Below, one piece after another: positions 15,678 to 22,651 of a stretch of DNA of 22,712 nt. The translations under genes and the position numbers were made by a program. Positions within the stretch are counted from its first letter, which is position 1. Every line of letters begins with the position of its first letter. The notes beneath the pieces were generated by a model. That model had not been told where the DNA came from. It worked only from the letters and a program-made list of their open reading frames with translations, and ran no database searches. The DNA is from JANYCO01 sp031416415 (GTDB lineage: Bacteria; Bacteroidota; Bacteroidia; Cytophagales; Cytophagaceae): the NCBI GenBank assembly GCA_031416415.1, contig JANOTP010000240.1, positions 1 to 22,712 of the forward strand. The letters are read 5' to 3'.

Positions 15678-17009
15678 ATGCTAGACCGCTTTTACAAATA
15701 TAATACCGAAAACGAATTATTCCACCTAGAAGACAAATTATTGGTTGCCGTTAGTGGCGGATTGGATTCGGTTGTCTTATGTGATTTACTTAGCAAATCT
15801 AAACTATCATTTGCAATTGCTCATTGTAACTTTGGCTTACGTGGTGAAGAATCTGATAAAGACGAGTTTTTTGTTGAAGAACTAGCCGAAGATTTAGAAG
15901 TAACAATTCACATAAAAAAATTTGACACTAAAAGCATTGTCGAAAATTCTGGAGTGTCTACTCAAATGGCAGCGAGAGAATTGAGATATAAATGGTTTAA
16001 TGATCTTGCTACCAAAAAAGAGTACAAATATATCCTTACAGCACATCATCAAAATGACCTTATTGAAACAGTATTACTCAATTTAGTAAGAGGAACTGGA
16101 ATAGCAGGACTGCATGGGATACTTCCTAAATCTAATAATTTACTTCGCCCTCTTTTATTTGCAACAAAAGAAGAGATACTAGAGTATGCATTAGAAAATA
16201 AACTTCAATGGAGAGAAGACAGTTCCAACCAATCGAATAAATACAAACGAAATTTAATAAGATTGGAAGTAATTCCACTACTTAAAAAGATAAATCCTAA
16301 TCTTGAAAACACACTAAAACAAAGTATTGAAAAAATATCTGCTGCAGAAAATATTTTTAATAATTATATTGAAGGATGCAGAATAGATTTCATTTCTCAA
16401 AAAGAGAATCATATTAGTATTGAATTCAATTTTTTAAAAGAAGAATCAGAACCCTTAATTATTTTATTCGAGTTGCTGCGTGCCTATAATTTTAATTACG
16501 CTCAGTGTTCAGATATACTTTATTCATTGGATGGAGAGGCGGGTACAAAGTTCATATCTCCTACACATATTTTAGTCAAAGATCGTTCTCATCTAATTAT
16601 TACTACTAAGAACAGTTTTGAAGATTATACAAAAGAGTTAGTTATTAAAGAAGATTCTGAGAAGATACTACTTCCTTGGACTAATGTAACACTCTCAATG
16701 GAAACTGTAATTGGATTTGAAAAAACAAATGAAACAACTGTTGCCTATTTAGACTATAAAAAATTAAATTTTCCTCTCACCGCTCGACCATGGCAAGCTG
16801 GAGATAGTTTTTATCCGTTAGGAATGAAAGGAAAAAAAAACATAAGTGATTTACTAAATGATCTTAAAGTGCCTCTAAATATAAAAGAAAACATAACTGT
16901 TATTCTATCTGATAAGAAAATTATTTGGGTAACAGGGTATAGAATCGACGAAAAGTATAAGGCATTAGAAAATACTAAATCATTGAAATTAATTTTATCA
17001 CCAGCATAA
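15678..17009 (+). CDS. tilS: tRNA(Ile)-lysidine synthase
   Basis: TilS attaches lysine to the wobble C34 of tRNA-Ile(CAU), which changes decoding to AUA. The ATP-pyrophosphatase P-loop SGGLDS is at 26-31. It is followed by AHCNFGLRGEESDKDE (48-63), AHHQNDLIETVLLNLVRGTG (122-141) and RRNLIRLEVIP-like RNLIRLEVIP (191-200). The C-terminal tRNA-binding domain has RPWQAGDSFYPLGMKGKK (377-394 region). The product has 443 residues from the ATG at 15678. A TTG 36 bases upstream would add 12 residues, but it coincides with the likely -33 promoter element. An ATG at 15661 is out of frame. Confidence 0.95.
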   Translation: MLDRFYKYNTENELFHLEDKLLVAVSGGLDSVVLCDLLSKSKLSFAIAHCNFGLRGEESDKDEFFVEELAEDLEVTIHIKKFDTKSIVENSGVSTQMAARELRYKWFNDLATKKEYKYILTAHHQNDLIETVLLNLVRGTGIAGLHGILPKSNNLLRPLLFATKEEILEYALENKLQWREDSSNQSNKYKRNLIRLEVIPLLKKINPNLENTLKQSIEKISAAENIFNNYIEGCRIDFISQKENHISIEFNFLKEESEPLIILFELLRAYNFNYAQCSDILYSLDGEAGTKFISPTHILVKDRSHLIITTKNSFEDYTKELVIKEDSEKILLPWTNVTLSMETVIGFEKTNETTVAYLDYKKLNFPLTARPWQAGDSFYPLGMKGKKNISDLLNDLKVPLNIKENITVILSDKKIIWVTGYRIDEKYKALENTKSLKLILSPA

Positions 17010-17029
17010 TTCAACTAAAATCATTTAAA

Positions 17030-17179
17030 TGGGTTTTGCTTATTGTAATAGCCACATATCTAAGTTATCTTATTAAAAATACAGCTTTCTTATTTTTATC
17101 TTTAGTAGCAATCTGGCTCTTTGTCTCTTAGGAAGAGGTACAAAAATGGTATTTTAAAGAAGAATATTATAAAAAATAA
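17030..17179 (+). pseudogene. Possible remnant of a small membrane protein
   Basis: In frame from 17030 the sequence codes for 33 residues typical of two membrane segments (it begins WVLLIVIATYLSYLIK and ends WLFVS). A TAG at 17129-17131 interrupts it, then 15 hydrophilic residues (EEVQKWYFKEEYYKK) follow to a TAA at 17177. The frame also stays open upstream into the end of tilS, but without an ATG. This could be a decayed gene or chance AT-rich coding. No homologue is recognised. Confidence 0.2.
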
Positions 17180-17239
17180 AACTATTATTTTACTTTTTTT
17201 GCTTTTCCCAACACAATACTGCTTATAATTGTAATCAAA

Positions 17240-17277
17240 CTAAAATTAAAGTATCTTAGTCAATACTTTAATTTTAG
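17240..17277. repeat. Perfect 15-bp inverted repeat upstream of kinase gene
   Basis: CTAAAATTAAAGTAT (17240-17254) and ATACTTTAATTTTAG (17263-17277) are exact reverse complements around an 8-nt centre (CTTAGTCA). It ends 32 bases before the kinase ATG, where an operator or promoter would lie. It is too AT-rich and lacks a U-tract, so it is not a typical terminator. Confidence 0.6.
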
Positions 17278-17309
17278 AGATCGTTATATAATTGTTATTT
17301 TAGACTTCT

Positions 17310-18833
17310 ATGACTACAGATGACCTATTAAAAAAGCTACAGCTTGAAAATGAAAAATTAAAAGAGGACATCTCCCTGATCCAAAAAAGCAAAGAACGAT
17401 ACATGCGATTATTTGATGCTTCTCCTGATATTATCATTGAAGTGGATATAAATCTTTCGGTCATCATATGCCACATACCAAATTATCCTAAGGAGCGATT
17501 AGAAGGACTTAAAGGGCAAAATATTTTTGATATCACTCCTCCAATTTTTCATGGCCCAATGAAAAATTCACTTGATAAAATTATTTTAACTGGAAAAAAA
17601 TTAGACTATGAATCCGAAGGAGATGTTATGGGATCCTATCGATATTACAGTAATCACCTCTCTCCTATTTACAATCAGAAAGGTGAAATAACCAGTATTT
17701 ATTTCATCAGTAGAGAATCGACATTACAAAAGCAATCAGAGCAAATAATAATTGAAAGTGAAAAAAAATTAAAAGCATTATTTGATAGTTCTAAACACTT
17801 ACATCTACTTCTTGGAATTGATTCTTGTTGTTTATGGTTCAATAAAAAAGCTAATATAGCAACTCAAATATTATTTGGAAAACAACTCGAAATTGGAAAA
17901 TTCGATGAAGATTATATACCTGAAGAAATATTACCTTCATTTAAACAGTTTTTTCAAAAATGCATCAAGGGTGAAACTGTTACTTATGAAAGAGAATATA
18001 TTTTAAAAAGTGGTGATAAAAACCACCTTGAGTTAACCCTTCAACCTGTATATTCTTCTGAAAATAATATAATTGGGGTATCCATGATAGGTATCGACAT
18101 AACAGAAAGACATTACCATGAAGAAAATTTAAAAAAAATAAATAAAGAATTAGTTCAGCAAAATATGCAACTAAATCAATATTCTTATATTATCTCACAC
18201 AATTTAAGAGGCCCAATCGTAACGTTATTAGGACTTACAGATCTTTTTGACAGATTCAGTACAGATACTACTCTTCAAAAAGAAGTTATAGGTCATATAA
18301 AAAAATCGACGGTACATCTTGATAATATAATTAAGGACCTGAATCAAATGCTCACTAATTCTGAAGAGATCGACCTTTTAAAAGTAACAGTCTATTTTGA
18401 AGAAGAGGTATCAATAATAAAAGACTTACTAAAGGGTCAGATTGAGAATGCGAATGCTATTTTCCATACTGATTTTTCAGAGATCAATTCGATCTTCAGT
18501 GTAAAAAGCTACATTCAGAGTATTTTATTAAATCTAACAACAAATTCTTTAAAATATAAAATCAAAGAATTGCCTGCAATTATAACCATTGGCACTAAAA
18601 AAATTGACGCTGAAACAATCTGTATTTCTTTTGCTGACAATGGGCTAGGATTTGACATAGAAAAAAACAAAGACAAATTATTCGGGTTTTACAAAAGATT
18701 TCATACTCATGTAGAAGGGAAAGGACTTGGACTTTATCTTCTAAAAAACCAAGTAGAAACACTTGGAGGGAGAGTAGAAGTAGAAAGTGAAATTAACAAA
18801 GGAACAACTTTTAAGATTTATCTTAAAAGTTAA
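17310..18833 (+). CDS. Cytoplasmic PAS-PAS sensor histidine kinase
   Basis: The 507-residue protein has no membrane segment. A short coiled coil (about 5-30) leads to two PAS domains, about 28-140 (RLFDASPDIIIEVD start) and about 150-268 (ALFDSSKHLHLLLGID start, GIDITER end). The histidine box is YIISHNLRGPI (293-303), with H297 as the phosphorylation site. The ATPase domain has the N box around N412 (LLNLTTNSLKYK), the G1 box DNGLGF (443-448) and the G2 box GKGLGLYLLKN (470-480). All core catalytic parts look intact. The sensed signal is probably intracellular. No receiver-domain protein is encoded nearby, so it is an orphan kinase. The protease gene follows after 11 bases. Confidence 0.92.
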   Translation: MTTDDLLKKLQLENEKLKEDISLIQKSKERYMRLFDASPDIIIEVDINLSVIICHIPNYPKERLEGLKGQNIFDITPPIFHGPMKNSLDKIILTGKKLDYESEGDVMGSYRYYSNHLSPIYNQKGEITSIYFISRESTLQKQSEQIIIESEKKLKALFDSSKHLHLLLGIDSCCLWFNKKANIATQILFGKQLEIGKFDEDYIPEEILPSFKQFFQKCIKGETVTYEREYILKSGDKNHLELTLQPVYSSENNIIGVSMIGIDITERHYHEENLKKINKELVQQNMQLNQYSYIISHNLRGPIVTLLGLTDLFDRFSTDTTLQKEVIGHIKKSTVHLDNIIKDLNQMLTNSEEIDLLKVTVYFEEEVSIIKDLLKGQIENANAIFHTDFSEINSIFSVKSYIQSILLNLTTNSLKYKIKELPAIITIGTKKIDAETICISFADNGLGFDIEKNKDKLFGFYKRFHTHVEGKGLGLYLLKNQVETLGGRVEVESEINKGTTFKIYLKS

Positions 18834-18844
18834 TTAATTAAAAA

Positions 18845-19459
18845 ATGAATAGTTTTAAAAAATCATATAAAACTACTACCATAATTAGTATACTTCTTTT
18901 ATTAATATATTTTTGGTGTGGCAAAAAAACAGCTACATCGAATAGAGTAATAATTGTACAACCCTTCAATGATTTATCAACTATTGAAACAGAATATATT
19001 TTTAAAAAACTTAAATTAATTAATCAAGCTACTATTTTACGAAGTTCTTTACCCTTACCAACTCAAGCATATTATAAACCTAGAAACCGATATAGAGCCG
19101 ATTCATTAATTAAGTATTTGAAAGTATTTGGCAACTCAGACACCGTTGTAATAGGATTGACAAGCAAGGATATTAGTACTACAAAAGGGGATAAAATTGA
19201 CTGGGGTGTAATGGGTTTGGGATATTGCCCAGGAAATGCATGCGTTGTTTCTACTTATAGACTGTCTGAAAAAAATCGATTAGAACAATTATACAAAGTT
19301 AGCATTCATGAATTAGGACATACACAAGGACTACCACATTGTGTTACTAAAACATGTTTCATGAGAGATGCAGAGGGAGAAAACCCTTTAAATGAAGAAA
19401 ATGATTTTTGCACCTCATGTAAATCATTTTTGAAAAATAAAGGTTGGGTATTGAATTAA
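18845..19459 (+). CDS. Membrane-anchored archaemetzincin-type zinc metalloprotease
   Basis: The 204-residue protein starts with a basic stretch and one hydrophobic segment (about 11-25), a signal anchor or poor lipobox (FWC at 23-25). The remainder matches the archaemetzincin (M54) family: VVIGLTSKDI (101-110), GVMGLGYCPGNACVVSTYRL (121-140), and the zinc site HELGHTQGLPH (155-165; H155, H159 and H165 with E156). Next come C166, C171, M173 and the C189-C192 pair. This reproduces the family pattern HExxHxxGxxHC-x4-C-x-M ... CxxC, with a slightly short spacing before the last pair. Substrates of bacterial members are poorly known. It probably shares an operon with the histidine kinase. Confidence 0.88.
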   Translation: MNSFKKSYKTTTIISILLLLIYFWCGKKTATSNRVIIVQPFNDLSTIETEYIFKKLKLINQATILRSSLPLPTQAYYKPRNRYRADSLIKYLKVFGNSDTVVIGLTSKDISTTKGDKIDWGVMGLGYCPGNACVVSTYRLSEKNRLEQLYKVSIHELGHTQGLPHCVTKTCFMRDAEGENPLNEENDFCTSCKSFLKNKGWVLN

Positions 19460-19505
19460 TATAAAATTAATTTAAGTGAAAATCAATTTATATATTTTAT
19501 TAATT
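19454..19505. terminator. Weak bulged AT hairpin between convergent genes
   Basis: AATTAATATAAAAT (19454-19467) can pair with ATTTTATTAATT (19494-19505) with a 2-nt bulge. It lies where the plus-strand protease gene and the minus-strand reductase gene end. It is very AT-rich, so it may be chance. Confidence 0.22.
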
Positions 19506-19525
19506 TCTATTACGCTCTATCCTAA

Positions 19526-20536
19526 TTAAATAGTTAACAAAAAATCAATAGTATCTACACCATCTGCATAGTTCCAAGGATATGGTGATTGAGCTGAGCC
19601 AAAAGGGAATGAATTTTCTATCACACCGTCAGTAGCAACCACACATTGAATTTTATCTTCCTGTTCTTTTAATTTCAACTTCACGTCATCTAATGAAGTA
19701 TATTTTTCATAATAAAACACAGCAATTGCAGATACCAATTCTTCACTTTCAATAGCAAGTAAAAATCCATTATCTAAATGTAAAATAGATTTTAGCAAAA
19801 ACACAGAGCGGTTGTAATCATAATTATTACCATATTTTACAGAGTCTGCTACATGTTTCCATGGCTCTAATGCTTCATAAATACGATTAATAGTCATGCT
19901 TTTGGGAATGTATACTTTGGAAACATTTCTACAACCCAAGCCAAAATACTGTAACATATCTTTACCCAAAAGAGCCAATTCTTCTTGTGTTTCATTTCCA
20001 GTTAGTACAGCGACTGAAACTCTATTACGACGAATAATTCTTGGTATTTTTGAAAAATAATAATCAAAATGCTTAGCTGTATTATCACTACCTGTAGCGA
20101 TAATAGCATCAATATCCGACATCCGCTCTACAAATTGTATTTTTTGTTCAAACTCCGATTCAATTGAAATTAAGAGAGCTACTATTTTTTTTATCAAAAC
20201 AGAATCATCAGTACTGAGCTTGGCCTTGATAGTATGACCGGTAAGCATTACACATAGTAAATCATGAAAACCCACCATAGGGATATTGCCAGCCATCACA
20301 ACACCTATTCTTTTATTTTCACTTACAGGTAATGGGTAGCGTTCTAACCATTTTTCTAAATTATCCTTACGCAACATAAAAACAATTCCCTCCAATGCTT
20401 TTTCTACATTATCTTCAGTAAACCATTTATTGTATACTTCTGCCTCTTTTTTCCAACGCGTCCTTTCATCTTCCGTAAGATTTTGAATACGATTTCCCAA
20501 CTCAACAAAAACTTCAATTAATCTTCCTTTCGTCAT
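19526..20536 (-). CDS. LuxC-like acyl-CoA reductase
   Basis: The 336-residue protein belongs to the LuxC branch of the aldehyde dehydrogenase superfamily, which reduces acyl-CoA to fatty aldehyde with NADPH. Visible marks are the nucleotide-binding region RIGVVMAGNIPMVGFHDLLC (76-95), IIATGSDNTAKHFDYYF (145-161), IRRNRVSVAVLTG (168-180), and the probable catalytic cysteine C202 in YFGLGCRNVSKVYIP (197-211). At 336 residues it is shorter than the roughly 480-residue luminous-bacterium LuxC but fits the form common in Bacteroidota. No lux partners, acyl-protein synthetase or ferredoxin gene is adjacent. The ATG at 20536 lies 18 bases after the pdhB terminator hairpin. Confidence 0.85.
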   Translation of the reverse strand: MTKGRLIEVFVELGNRIQNLTEDERTRWKKEAEVYNKWFTEDNVEKALEGIVFMLRKDNLEKWLERYPLPVSENKRIGVVMAGNIPMVGFHDLLCVMLTGHTIKAKLSTDDSVLIKKIVALLISIESEFEQKIQFVERMSDIDAIIATGSDNTAKHFDYYFSKIPRIIRRNRVSVAVLTGNETQEELALLGKDMLQYFGLGCRNVSKVYIPKSMTINRIYEALEPWKHVADSVKYGNNYDYNRSVFLLKSILHLDNGFLLAIESEELVSAIAVFYYEKYTSLDDVKLKLKEQEDKIQCVVATDGVIENSFPFGSAQSPYPWNYADGVDTIDFLLTI

Positions 20537-20554
20537 TCTTTTATTTTATAATAA

Positions 20555-20583
20555 AAAATCCCACCAGAAACCAGTGGGATTTT
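20555..20583 (-). terminator. Intrinsic terminator after pdhB
   Basis: AAAATCCCAC (20555-20564) pairs with GTGGGATTTT (20574-20583), a 10-bp stem with a 9-nt loop. On the minus strand the stem runs into a U-rich run (TTTTTTATTATAA). It starts about 22 bases after the pdhB stop. Confidence 0.9.
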
Positions 20584-20605
20584 CCTTCATCTTGTTAGTT
20601 AATTT

Positions 20606-21580
20606 TTATTTTAAAGAAGCTTTGATTGCTTCTACCGTTCTTTGTACGTTTGGCAAAATCACCTCTATAAGTGTTGGTGCGTATGGAAGAGGGAGATCTT
20701 TGTTCGTCACTCTATATACTGGCGCATCCAAATAATCGAACGCATGACGTTGAATATGGTAAGCAATCTCTGAAGAGATCGAAGCCAATGGCCATGTTTC
20801 TTCTAGAACTATAAGGCGATTGGTTTTTTTCACTGATTCAACAATTGTATGATAATCTATGGGACGTACACTTCTTAAATCTATAACTTCAACCGACACA
20901 CCTTCTTTTTCCATTTCAGCAGCAGCAGCAAAAGCTACTTTCATCATTTTACCAAAAGAAACAAGTGTAACATCAGTTCCAACTTTTTTAACAGCAGCTA
21001 TGCCAATTGGAATCAAGTATTCACCTTCTGGCACAGGACCTTTGTCGCCGTACATAACTTCAGACTCCATAAATATAACAGGGTCATTGTCACGAATAGC
21101 ACTTTTCAAAAGACCTTTAGCGTCTTGAGGATCGCATGGTACAACTACTTTTAAGCCTGGTACATTGGCATACCAATTTTCAAAATTCTGAGAGTGTTGC
21201 GCTCCTAGCTGTCCAGCATTACCTGTAGGACCTCTAAATACAATAGGAACTGAATATTGTCCACCAGACATGGTCATCATTTTGGCAGCACTATTTATAA
21301 TTTGATCGATAGCAACCAACGAAAAATTGAAAGTCATAAACTCTATAATTGGTCTACAACCATTCATTGCCGCACCAATACCTATGCCTGCAAAACCCAA
21401 TTCAGCAATTGGAGTATCTATAATACGGTCTGGTCCAAATTCATCCAACATTCCTTGGCTAACCTTGTAGGCACCATTATATTCAGCCACCTCTTCACCC
21501 ATAAGGAAAATAGATTTATCCCTACGCATTTCTTCGTTCATAGCTTCTCGAAGGGCTTCTCTGTATTGTATCTCTCTCAT
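20606..21580 (-). CDS. pdhB: Pyruvate dehydrogenase E1 component, beta subunit
   Basis: The beta half of the alpha2-beta2 E1 enzyme decarboxylates pyruvate with thiamine diphosphate and feeds the lipoyl E2 core. The 324-residue sequence has the usual order: MGEEVAEYNGAYKVSQGM (27-44), RIIDTPIAELGFAGIGIGAA (52-71; E60 contacts the ThDP aminopyrimidine), FMTFNF (81-86), FRGPTGNAGQLGAQHSQ near 115-131, and DLRSVRPID in the C-terminal domain. The glycine-rich and GAQHSQ motifs favour pyruvate over branched-chain 2-oxo acid dehydrogenase, but the latter is not excluded. pdhA is not adjacent and must lie elsewhere, an arrangement seen in other Bacteroidota. The gene ends in a strong terminator. Confidence 0.93.
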   Translation of the reverse strand: MREIQYREALREAMNEEMRRDKSIFLMGEEVAEYNGAYKVSQGMLDEFGPDRIIDTPIAELGFAGIGIGAAMNGCRPIIEFMTFNFSLVAIDQIINSAAKMMTMSGGQYSVPIVFRGPTGNAGQLGAQHSQNFENWYANVPGLKVVVPCDPQDAKGLLKSAIRDNDPVIFMESEVMYGDKGPVPEGEYLIPIGIAAVKKVGTDVTLVSFGKMMKVAFAAAAEMEKEGVSVEVIDLRSVRPIDYHTIVESVKKTNRLIVLEETWPLASISSEIAYHIQRHAFDYLDAPVYRVTNKDLPLPYAPTLIEVILPNVQRTVEAIKASLK

Positions 21581-21734
21581 TGTAAATTATTAATAATTGA
21601 TTATCTCTATATGATATCTGCAGTAATTAAAGGGTAAAAATAAGAAATCAGATAGAATTCACAAAGAAATATTTATAATAGGTTAAATAACTGTAATTAA
21701 GCAACTTGCAAAATACAAAAACTATAAAAGTAAA

Positions 21735-21770
21735 AAATAGCCGTACTGACATTAAAAAGTACGACTATTT
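21735..21770 (-). terminator. Intrinsic terminator after the 80-codon gene
   Basis: AAATAGCCGTACT (21735-21747) pairs with AGTACGACTATTT (21758-21770) apart from one C-A mismatch; the loop is 10 nt. On the minus strand it is followed by TTTTACTTTTATAG. It lies about 20 bases after the stop of the 80-codon gene and upstream of pdhB, so pdhB needs its own promoter in 21581-21734. I found no exact promoter match there. Confidence 0.75.
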
Positions 21771-21788
21771 GATTTTATAATAATAACC

Positions 21789-22031
21789 TTAAAATAAAGA
21801 TTTTTTCTTGTCGTCTGAGATTGTATCAATCAACCTTATTAATTCGCTGGTATCATAATCCATTTTTTCATACCCATCTTCTAAAGTCATTTTTACAGGA
21901 AGCGCAGTAGCAGCATCAGGTTGTTTTTCAATATATTTCTCAATTCGGTTAATTTTTCTCATTAAAAGTGTTTGACTGGCAAATATAAATTCCAGTAGCT
22001 CACGTTCTGACATTTTTCCTACTTTTTTCAT
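21789..22031 (-). CDS. Small hypothetical protein, 80 residues
   Basis: I do not recognise the family. The product is charged and mostly helical: an amphipathic first half (SERELLEFIFASQTLLMRKI, 8-27) continuing to EKYIEKQ, a short Ala/Pro hinge (ATALP), then an acidic second half ending in DDKKKSLF. It has no signal peptide, membrane segment or cysteine. The ATG at 22031 gives 80 residues; a second ATG at codon 7 is possible. Evidence that it is real: coding-like composition, isolation on its own strand, and a hairpin terminator directly after it. Confidence 0.65.
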   Translation of the reverse strand: MKKVGKMSERELLEFIFASQTLLMRKINRIEKYIEKQPDAATALPVKMTLEDGYEKMDYDTSELIRLIDTISDDKKKSLF

Positions 22032-22068
22032 GGCGTCTTTAAGATAAAGTGAATAATATATAAATCTA

Positions 22069-22110
22069 ATAAATAAAAGTAAAGCAAGTGGTTAATTTAC
22101 TTTTATTTAT
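22069..22110. repeat. Perfect 15-bp inverted repeat
   Basis: ATAAATAAAAGTAAA (22069-22083) and TTTACTTTTATTTAT (22096-22110) are exact reverse complements with a 12-nt loop (gcaagtggttaa). It lies 38 bases upstream of the 80-codon gene's ATG on the minus strand, where an operator or 5'-UTR hairpin could be. Terminator function is less likely because the stem has only two G-C pairs. Confidence 0.55.
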
Positions 22111-22289
22111 CCTTACGCAAATTCCAAATCAATAGTTTAATTCAAATTAGATTATTTCATAAAGCATATCCTATTTTTTAAATGAGATGGATTAATGATT
22201 AAAATTAACTTATTATACTATTTTCAAGAATTACTACTATGTTACAATATCAAATAATTTAACCAAATAATTAAGAATAGTAAAAAAAA

Positions 22290-22329
22290 TAATAAAGTAT
22301 TGAATTTTAATTAATTCACTACTTTATTA
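22290..22329 (-). repeat. Long AT-rich imperfect palindrome, terminator-like on the minus strand
   Basis: The outer arms TAATAAAGTA (22290-22299) and TACTTTATTA (22320-22329), and the inner arms TGAATT (22301-22306) and AATTCA (22313-22318), pair with one T-C mismatch and a 6-nt loop. On the minus strand it is followed by a run of eight T (22289-22282). No gene is seen upstream on that strand, so what it would end is unknown. Confidence 0.4.
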
Positions 22330-22451
22330 AAAAATAATAGCATCAACTCGTGTTTTATTGAAATTATAACAAAAAATAATGAGTAATAATGTAAATATTA
22401 TTTGCATAGGAAAACAAAAATCCTCTGAGTTTTTCTTTTTTACATTTTAGA

Positions 22452-22484
22452 TTTGTATCTATCAAAAATATTACGCTACATTTG
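22452..22484 (+). promoter_or_regulatory. Near-consensus Bacteroidota promoter
   Basis: TTTG at 22452-22455 and TACATTTG at 22477-22484 match the -33 TTTG and -7 TAnnTTTG elements exactly, with a 21-base spacer. The predicted start is about 22489-22492. It is the best promoter in the window and points at a 24-codon ORF that begins at 22503. Confidence 0.65.
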
Positions 22485-22502
22485 TAAAATAAATAAGAAA
22501 AA

Positions 22503-22577
22503 ATGCATCAAGTTAACTCCTATACAAAAAAATATACTTCTAGCTGTAAGAGCTATTGGGAAAGGGTTATAAGCTGA
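22503..22577 (+). CDS. Candidate 24-residue leader peptide
   Basis: ATG at 22503 to TGA at 22577 codes for 24 residues rich in Ser (5), Tyr (3) and Lys (3), beginning MHQVNSYTKKY and ending SYWERVIS. It starts about 12 bases after the predicted transcription start, behind an A-rich segment and without a Shine-Dalgarno sequence, which is normal in this phylum. A TGAATAT/ATATTCA stem (22575-22581 with 22594-22600) and then a strong terminator follow. The peptide could be a real small protein, a regulatory leader, or an accidental frame in a small RNA. No family is recognised. Confidence 0.35.
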   Translation: MHQVNSYTKKYTSSCKSYWERVIS

Positions 22578-22599
22578 ATATACTAAACTATCGATATTC

Positions 22600-22635
22600 A
22601 AAAAAGCCCGACTTCATTCTAGTTCGGGCTTTTTT
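22600..22635 (+). terminator. Strong intrinsic terminator
   Basis: AAAAAAGCCCGA (22600-22611) pairs perfectly with TCGGGCTTTTTT (22624-22635), a 12-bp stem with a 12-nt loop, and a T-run continues to 22636. With the promoter at 22452-22484 it bounds a transcript of about 145 nt. The next reading frame starts 16 bases later. Confidence 0.92.
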
Positions 22636-22651
22636 TATAAAAAAAATACTT

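Larger units (their letters stand above)
17010..17309. other. Non-coding gap with inverted repeat and possible gene remnant
   Basis: Three hundred AT-rich bases separate tilS from the kinase gene on the same strand. It holds a hydrophobic frame interrupted by one TAG (17030-17179) and a perfect 15-bp inverted repeat (17240-17277), each listed separately. No GC-rich terminator after tilS was seen. Confidence 0.5.
22032..22451. other. AT-rich gene desert with palindromes
   Basis: About 420 bases have no credible reading frame on either strand. They contain two long AT-rich inverted repeats (22069-22110 and 22290-22329), given separately. A shorter AT palindrome (ATAATgtaaatATTAT) lies near 22389. 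The promoter of the 80-codon gene must lie at its left end, but no exact TAnnTTTG was found there. Confidence 0.5.

Noticed and set aside
21257..21637. 126-codon plus-strand frame opposite pdhB
   Set aside because: It is antisense to a conserved pdhB and has His/Ser/Thr-rich shadow composition.
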